Shown here piece by piece: positions 23,793 through 24,147 of a DNA stretch of 24,147 nucleotides. Positions within the stretch are counted from its first letter, which is position 1, and every line of letters starts with the position of its first letter. The notes beneath the pieces are model-generated. The model saw only the letters and a program-made list of their open reading frames with translations. It was not told where the DNA came from and made no database searches. Position numbers and translations under genes: made by a program. Source of the stretch: JAVBSX01 sp051660685 (GTDB lineage: Bacteria > Planctomycetota > Planctomycetia > Pirellulales > Thermoguttaceae); contig JBOFQB010000058.1 in NCBI GenBank assembly GCA_051660685.1, forward strand, positions 1-24,147, read 5' to 3'.

Positions 23793-24147
23793 GGAGTTCC
23801 ATCTCCTGATGATTTCTGTTTTGGACTCCATGCAGGAGCCGCAAGTTCGGGGGAACAATAACGAAAAGGGAAAGGTGGAACAAGGTGAAATTCAACAAAT
23901 TCCTTCAAAATGGAAAAATTTTCTCAAGAAAGCAAAACTTTCTGTATTTTCACAGAAACAGAAGGGGGTGAATTTGTTTCCTGCACAAGCATGACATAGT
24001 GCGTTGTCCACTTTGAATTTTGGGATTGGTGATTCGGGATCCGATAAAAAATCGCTTGCATAGAGTTTGCATTGAAACAATCACCTGAAAGTCCCCCGTT
24101 TGTTTAACCCGGTTTGACAACTTGTGTAGTCCCGTCGGGACGACCTT
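23793..24147 (-). other. Upstream region of bamA, no gene seen
   Basis: This 355-bp stretch holds no credible ORF. It should contain the bamA promoter, but no convincing -35/-10 pair was found. TTTCTGT at 23939-23945 and ACAGAAA at 23952-23958 form a 7-bp hairpin that would lie in the bamA leader. Confidence 0.5.
24129..24141. repeat. Hairpin related to the 10075-10242 repeats
   Basis: GTCCC-GTC-GGGAC has the same 3-nt GTC loop and stem style as the repeat units at 10126-10150 and 10218-10242, but the GCGTTATGGT tail is not seen. The window ends a few bases later. Confidence 0.4.

Overview
The window reads as chromosomal DNA from a planctomycete, probably an anaerobic or microaerophilic Pirellulales-type lineage. 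The main evidence is a large secreted protein carrying the planctomycete N-terminal signature LELEPLEDRTLLAA together with a type I dockerin. Supporting evidence is a Gram-negative outer-membrane apparatus (BamA and LptB), many start codons with weak or no Shine-Dalgarno sequence, and a superoxide reductase of the kind usual in anaerobes. The taxonomic call is inference and was not tested by phylogeny.

Layout. Positions 1-594 hold the 3' end of a 23S rRNA gene (beginning at about E. coli position 2511) and a 5S rRNA gene, followed by a terminator. On the plus strand come a small secreted hypothetical protein (804-1259), an HtrA-type serine protease (1403-2674) and a 1236-residue FG-GAP/dockerin protein (3193-6903). 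A superoxide reductase on the minus strand (7085-7468) is divergent from a DUF318-type metal/metalloid permease (7582-8589). The 23S rRNA methyltransferase RlmN (8794-9915, minus) follows, then a repeat-rich spacer. A minus-strand run encodes an AAA ATPase (13287-14441), a TOPRIM-like partner (12628-13284) and a large secreted glycosidase-like protein (10353-12578). A GH78 alpha-L-rhamnosidase lies on plus (14629-17934). The window closes with BamA (19479-23792) and LptB (18108-19355) on minus.

How the genes fit together. BamA, which inserts outer-membrane proteins, and LptB, the ATPase of LPS export, form an envelope-biogenesis pair. Both carry large low-complexity additions, including about 350 residues between the POTRA domains and the barrel of BamA. 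The rhamnosidase, the glycosidase-like protein and the dockerin protein suggest a polysaccharide-degrading lifestyle. The ATPase/TOPRIM pair resembles known two-gene anti-phage modules and is the best candidate for an unrecognised system.

The non-coding DNA is unusually structured. Five items stand out: (1) a leader repeat found twice, each time just downstream of a promoter-like sequence and upstream of a secreted-protein gene; (2) a roughly 170-bp element with G-quadruplex-capable flanks, found twice and both times exactly between convergent genes; (3) four copies of a hairpin-plus-tail unit with compensatory base changes; (4) a long inverted repeat followed by a terminator; (5) a base change in the sarcin-ricin loop of the 23S rRNA.
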